Source: Bordetella parapertussis
GTDB lineage: Bacteria > Pseudomonadota > Gammaproteobacteria > Burkholderiales > CAIKXV01
Direction: 5' to 3'
Length of the DNA: 9,002 nucleotides
Assembly: GCA_945877995.1 (NCBI GenBank)
Contig: CAMDXD010000149.1
Coordinates: forward strand, 1 to 9,002
Position 1 is the stretch's first letter. Each line of letters opens with the position of its first letter. The notes beneath the pieces were generated by a model that did no database searches, had not been told where the DNA came from, and saw only the letters and a list, made by a program, of their open reading frames with translations. Shown here one piece after another: positions 7,036 through 9,002 of the stretch. The translations under genes were made by a program, and so were the position numbers.

Positions 7036-8103
7036 TCAGTCCGCTTTCGCGCCTGACAGGCGCGCGACTTCCGCCCATTTGACGATCTCGCTCCGGATGA
7101 AGGCGCCGAACTGTTCCGGGGTCTGCGCAGCCGAGGGCGTGGCGCCCTGCTGGGCGAATCGTTCGCGCACCTCCGGCGATGCAACGGCCTTGAGCACCTC
7201 GAGGTTCAGTCGCTGCACGACCGGGCGCGGCGTGTCGGCCGGCGCCAGCATGCCGAACCAGATCATCAGTTCGTAGCCGGGCAGGCCCGCTGCCTCGGCG
7301 ACCGTCGACAGCTCGGGCAGGATCGGCAGCCGGGCCCGCGAGGTGACGGCCAGCGCGCGCACCTTGCCGGAACGGATGTGCGGGATCGCCGTGGGCAGCG
7401 GTTCGATCTGGATCTGCACCTGGCCGCCGATCAGCTCGGCGATCGCGGCCGCGCCGCCCTTGTACGGCACATGGACCATGTCGATCTTCGCCAGCGCCTT
7501 CAGCAGTTCGGCACCCATGTGCTGCGAGGTACCGGCACCGGCAGATGCGTAATTGAGCGATCCCGGCTTCGTGCGCGCCAGCGCGATCAGTTCTCGCATC
7601 GAGCTGGCTGCGACTGAGGACGTGACCAGTACGACGCTGGGCACCTCGGCCAGCGGAGCGATCGGTGCGAACGCCTTGACCGGGTCATAGGGCAGATTGC
7701 GGTACAGCGCCGGGCTGACCGCGACGGTGCTGGTCGCGCCGAATGCCAGGGTGTAGCCGTCGGGATTGGCACGCGCCGCGATGCCCAATCCGAGCGTGCC
7801 GCCGGCGCCCGCCCGATTGTCGATGATGACCGTCTGCTTCATCTGCTCGCCGAGGCTCTGGCCGATGATGCGCGCGACCAGATCGTTGATGCCGCCCGGC
7901 GGGAACGGCACGACCAGCCGGATCGGGCGGTCGGGATAGGTATTTACGGCCGGTGGCTGCGCAGCGGCGGCCGGGCCCGCCAGGCTGAACGTGCCAAGCA
8001 TGGCAATCCACGCGGCGGCCACGGCCACCGGTACTGCACGGGAGCGGCGAGGCCCGCCGCTGATCGTGTCGACACAACCGGTGGCGCCGCTGCCTGCTGT
8101 CAT
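7036..8103 (-). CDS. Bug/TctC-family tripartite tricarboxylate transporter substrate-binding receptor
   Basis: This 355-residue periplasmic receptor collects small carboxylates or related compounds for a TTT-type (TctABC) uptake system. The N-terminus has a basic patch (PRRSR, about 18-22) and a hydrophobic core (about 23-43), with a likely signal-peptidase site after AAAA near residue 48. The mature protein starts with the family hallmark YPDRPIRLVVPFPPGG (about 56-71) and Asp74. IDNRAGAGG, the YASAGAGTSQHMGAELL loop and HVPYKGG follow, all conserved in Bug proteins. The ATG at 8103 is preferred: GGAG lies 6 nt upstream, and starts at 8109, 8115 or 8193 lack such a site. The twin arginines do not fit a Tat motif, so Sec export is expected. 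No TctA or TctB membrane gene is visible, which is usual for orphan Bug receptors. It is divergent from the aspartate dehydrogenase, which hints that its ligand could be an amino- or dicarboxylate; this is inference. Confidence 0.96.
   Translation of the reverse strand: MTAGSGATGCVDTISGGPRRSRAVPVAVAAAWIAMLGTFSLAGPAAAAQPPAVNTYPDRPIRLVVPFPPGGINDLVARIIGQSLGEQMKQTVIIDNRAGAGGTLGLGIAARANPDGYTLAFGATSTVAVSPALYRNLPYDPVKAFAPIAPLAEVPSVVLVTSSVAASSMRELIALARTKPGSLNYASAGAGTSQHMGAELLKALAKIDMVHVPYKGGAAAIAELIGGQVQIQIEPLPTAIPHIRSGKVRALAVTSRARLPILPELSTVAEAAGLPGYELMIWFGMLAPADTPRPVVQRLNLEVLKAVASPEVRERFAQQGATPSAAQTPEQFGAFIRSEIVKWAEVARLSGAKAD
7048..7064. terminator. Short GC hairpin at the malQ/receptor junction
   Basis: CGCGCC (7048-7053) and GGCGCG (7059-7064) form a 6-bp stem with loop TGACA. 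It begins 20 nt after the malQ stop and lies inside the last codons of the convergent receptor gene. A second dyad, CTGAGCGCGCTTCAG (7025-7039), spans both stop codons. Neither has a T-tract, so termination is possible but unproven. Confidence 0.3.
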
Positions 8104-8113
8104 GCTCATCTCC
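8104..8113 (-). promoter_or_regulatory. Ribosome binding site that sets the receptor start
   Basis: On the minus strand GGAG (8113-8110) precedes the ATG at 8103-8101 by six bases (ATGAGC). Two further in-frame ATGs at 8115 and 8109 lie upstream of or overlap this site and have no purine-rich sequence before them, so translation most likely starts at 8103. Confidence 0.65.
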
Positions 8114-8211
8114 ATGAAGTGGTCGGTGCACGACGACGCCGAGCCGCGCCGCGCTGGGTGCAGGTGCATCGTACGGCGCGCAGCATGGCACACTTGCAGT
8201 CCTTCGGCGAA

Positions 8212-8235
8212 CCCCTGCAGAGATCCTGCGCGGGG
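8212..8235 (+). promoter_or_regulatory. Imperfect hairpin or dyad upstream of the aspartate dehydrogenase gene
   Basis: CCCC-T-GCAG (8212-8220), a 5-base spacer, and CTGC-GC-GGGG (8226-8235) give two 4-bp arms stacked across small bulges. It ends 20 bp before the ATG and 8 bp before the Shine-Dalgarno sequence, so it could act as an operator or as a leader structure affecting translation. I found no convincing -35/-10 pair in this 152-bp divergent region. Confidence 0.25.
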
Positions 8236-8243
8236 CCGGTTTC

Positions 8244-8249
8244 AGGGAG
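8244..8249 (+). promoter_or_regulatory. Strong ribosome binding site of the aspartate dehydrogenase gene
   Basis: AGGGAG lies six bases before the ATG at 8256. It is the clearest Shine-Dalgarno sequence in the window and fixes the start directly before the Rossmann-fold glycine motif. Confidence 0.7.
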
Positions 8250-8255
8250 CAGCAC

Positions 8256-9002
8256 ATGCGGGTGGCGATCATCGGGGCGGGCAGCATCGCGCGCATCGCG
8301 CTGGAACACACCCAGCGCGGCACGCTGGGCGATGTCGAGGTCGTGGCGCTGATGGGGCGCAGCATGAACTCGCGCGGCCGCGCGCTGGCGGAGGCGAATG
8401 GCTGTGCGTTCGTTGCCGATATCGACGGGCTGCTGGCGACCTCGCCGGACGTGGTGGTCGAGGCGGCCGGCCATGAAGCGGTGCGCCTATACGCAGAGGC
8501 TGTCCTCGCGCGTGGCCTCGCCCTGGTCGTGCTGTCATGCGGCGCGCTGGCGGACGATGCGCTGCGCGGCCGGCTGGAGGGGGCTGCCCGTGCCGCCGGT
8601 GGCCTGCTGTATGTACCCTCCGGCGGCATCTGCGGGCTCGACGGGGTCAAGACGATGGCCCTTGCCGGCATCGAAGAGGCGTCGATCGCGGTCACCAAGC
8701 CGCCGATCGCATGGAAGGGCATCGCGTATGTCGACCAGCTGGGCATCGACCTGGCTGGCCTGCGCGAAGCGACCGTGCTGTATGACGGACCGGTGCGCGA
8801 GGGCGCGGGCCACTTTCCGGCGAACGTGAACATCGCCGCTGGGCTGGCGCTGGCCGGCATCGGCTTCGATCGTACGCGGCTGAAGGTGGTGGCCGATCCC
8901 GCGCTCACGCGCAACACCCATTTCATCGAGATTCGCGGCAAGGCGAGCGACATCTCGATCCGGCTGGCGAACGTCGCCGACCCGGAGAATCCGAAGACCG
9001 CG
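8256..9002 (+). CDS. L-aspartate dehydrogenase (NadX-type), C-terminus cut by the window edge
   Basis: The visible 249 residues match NAD(P)-dependent L-aspartate dehydrogenases, which oxidatively deaminate L-aspartate to iminoaspartate or oxaloacetate plus ammonia. Iminoaspartate can feed NAD synthesis through NadA, so family members are often named nadX; others work in aspartate catabolism. The Rossmann motif MRVAIIGAGSIA has its glycines at 7 and 9. Then come VVVEAAGHEAV, the LSCGAL segment, and LYVPSGGICGLDGVK in the catalytic domain. FPANVNIAAGLALAG and DPALTRNTHFIEIRG follow, with the probable catalytic His222. The family is usually about 265-270 residues, so only around 20 residues are missing. 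The start at 8256 has a strong ribosome binding site. It is transcribed away from the Bug receptor. Genes further right, not visible here, would tell NAD synthesis from catabolism; no nadA or nadC lies to the left. Confidence 0.94.
   Translation, partial: MRVAIIGAGSIARIALEHTQRGTLGDVEVVALMGRSMNSRGRALAEANGCAFVADIDGLLATSPDVVVEAAGHEAVRLYAEAVLARGLALVVLSCGALADDALRGRLEGAARAAGGLLYVPSGGICGLDGVKTMALAGIEEASIAVTKPPIAWKGIAYVDQLGIDLAGLREATVLYDGPVREGAGHFPANVNIAAGLALAGIGFDRTRLKVVADPALTRNTHFIEIRGKASDISIRLANVADPENPKTA

Noticed and set aside
5781..7184. A 467-codon minus-strand open frame opposite malQ
   Set aside because: malQ has all three catalytic carboxylates with conserved spacing, and the antisense translation shows no recognisable motif.
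8040..8055. Twin-arginine export signal in the receptor
   Set aside because: The PRRSRAV sequence lacks the hydrophobic residue and surrounding consensus of a Tat motif, and Bug receptors are normally Sec substrates.
8104..8193. Longer N-terminus of the receptor starting at 8193
   Set aside because: It would add 30 residues before the signal peptide without a ribosome binding site, whereas GGAG is well placed for the ATG at 8103.
7685..8953. A 422-codon minus-strand frame spanning the receptor start and the dehydrogenase
   Set aside because: It is antisense to the dehydrogenase and out of frame with the receptor. Its Ser/Ala/Pro/Arg-rich composition marks it as a shadow.

Overview
The window is very GC-rich and dense with genes. 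It most resembles a chromosomal segment of a betaproteobacterium, probably Burkholderiales. The main support is a Bug-type (tripartite tricarboxylate transporter) periplasmic receptor, a family greatly expanded in that order, and a 'GCTACAATGG'-like promoter element. This placement is an inference from gene content, not a phylogeny. I see no tRNA, rRNA, insertion sequence, CRISPR array, phage gene or integration scar.

There are six genes, and their orientations strictly alternate. (1) 1-1919 minus: the N-terminal part (about 640 residues) of a large GltD-like FAD/NAD(P)H oxidoreductase with cysteine clusters, running off the left edge. (2) 2189-3247 plus: a patatin-like phospholipase. (3) 3288-4532 minus: a class V PLP aminotransferase with the residues expected of (S)-ureidoglycine--glyoxylate aminotransferase. 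(4) 4809-7028 plus: MalQ 4-alpha-glucanotransferase. (5) 7036-8103 minus: a Bug/TctC-family substrate-binding protein. (6) 8256-9002 plus: an L-aspartate dehydrogenase that lacks only its last residues at the right edge.

The layout gives three divergent intergenic regions (269, 276 and 152 bp) and two very tight convergent junctions (40 and 7 bp). No two genes share a co-directional operon inside the window, so each appears to be its own transcription unit or the first gene of one leading out of the window. The divergent regions hold the regulatory candidates: a perfect 7-2-7 inverted repeat before the oxidoreductase, a sigma70-like promoter before the aminotransferase, a TACAAT -10 box flanked by two identical 9-mers 42 bp apart before malQ, and an imperfect hairpin before the dehydrogenase. 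At both convergent junctions the two TGA stop codons lie inside inverted repeats.

The genes do not form one obvious pathway. They cover redox chemistry, lipid hydrolysis, purine/ureide nitrogen salvage, glucan metabolism, organic-acid uptake and aspartate/NAD metabolism. The only pair with a plausible shared role is the Bug receptor and the aspartate dehydrogenase, which are divergent and share one intergenic region. I found no convincing new multi-gene system. The most notable points are the large, poorly described oxidoreductase and the non-coding sequence patterns.
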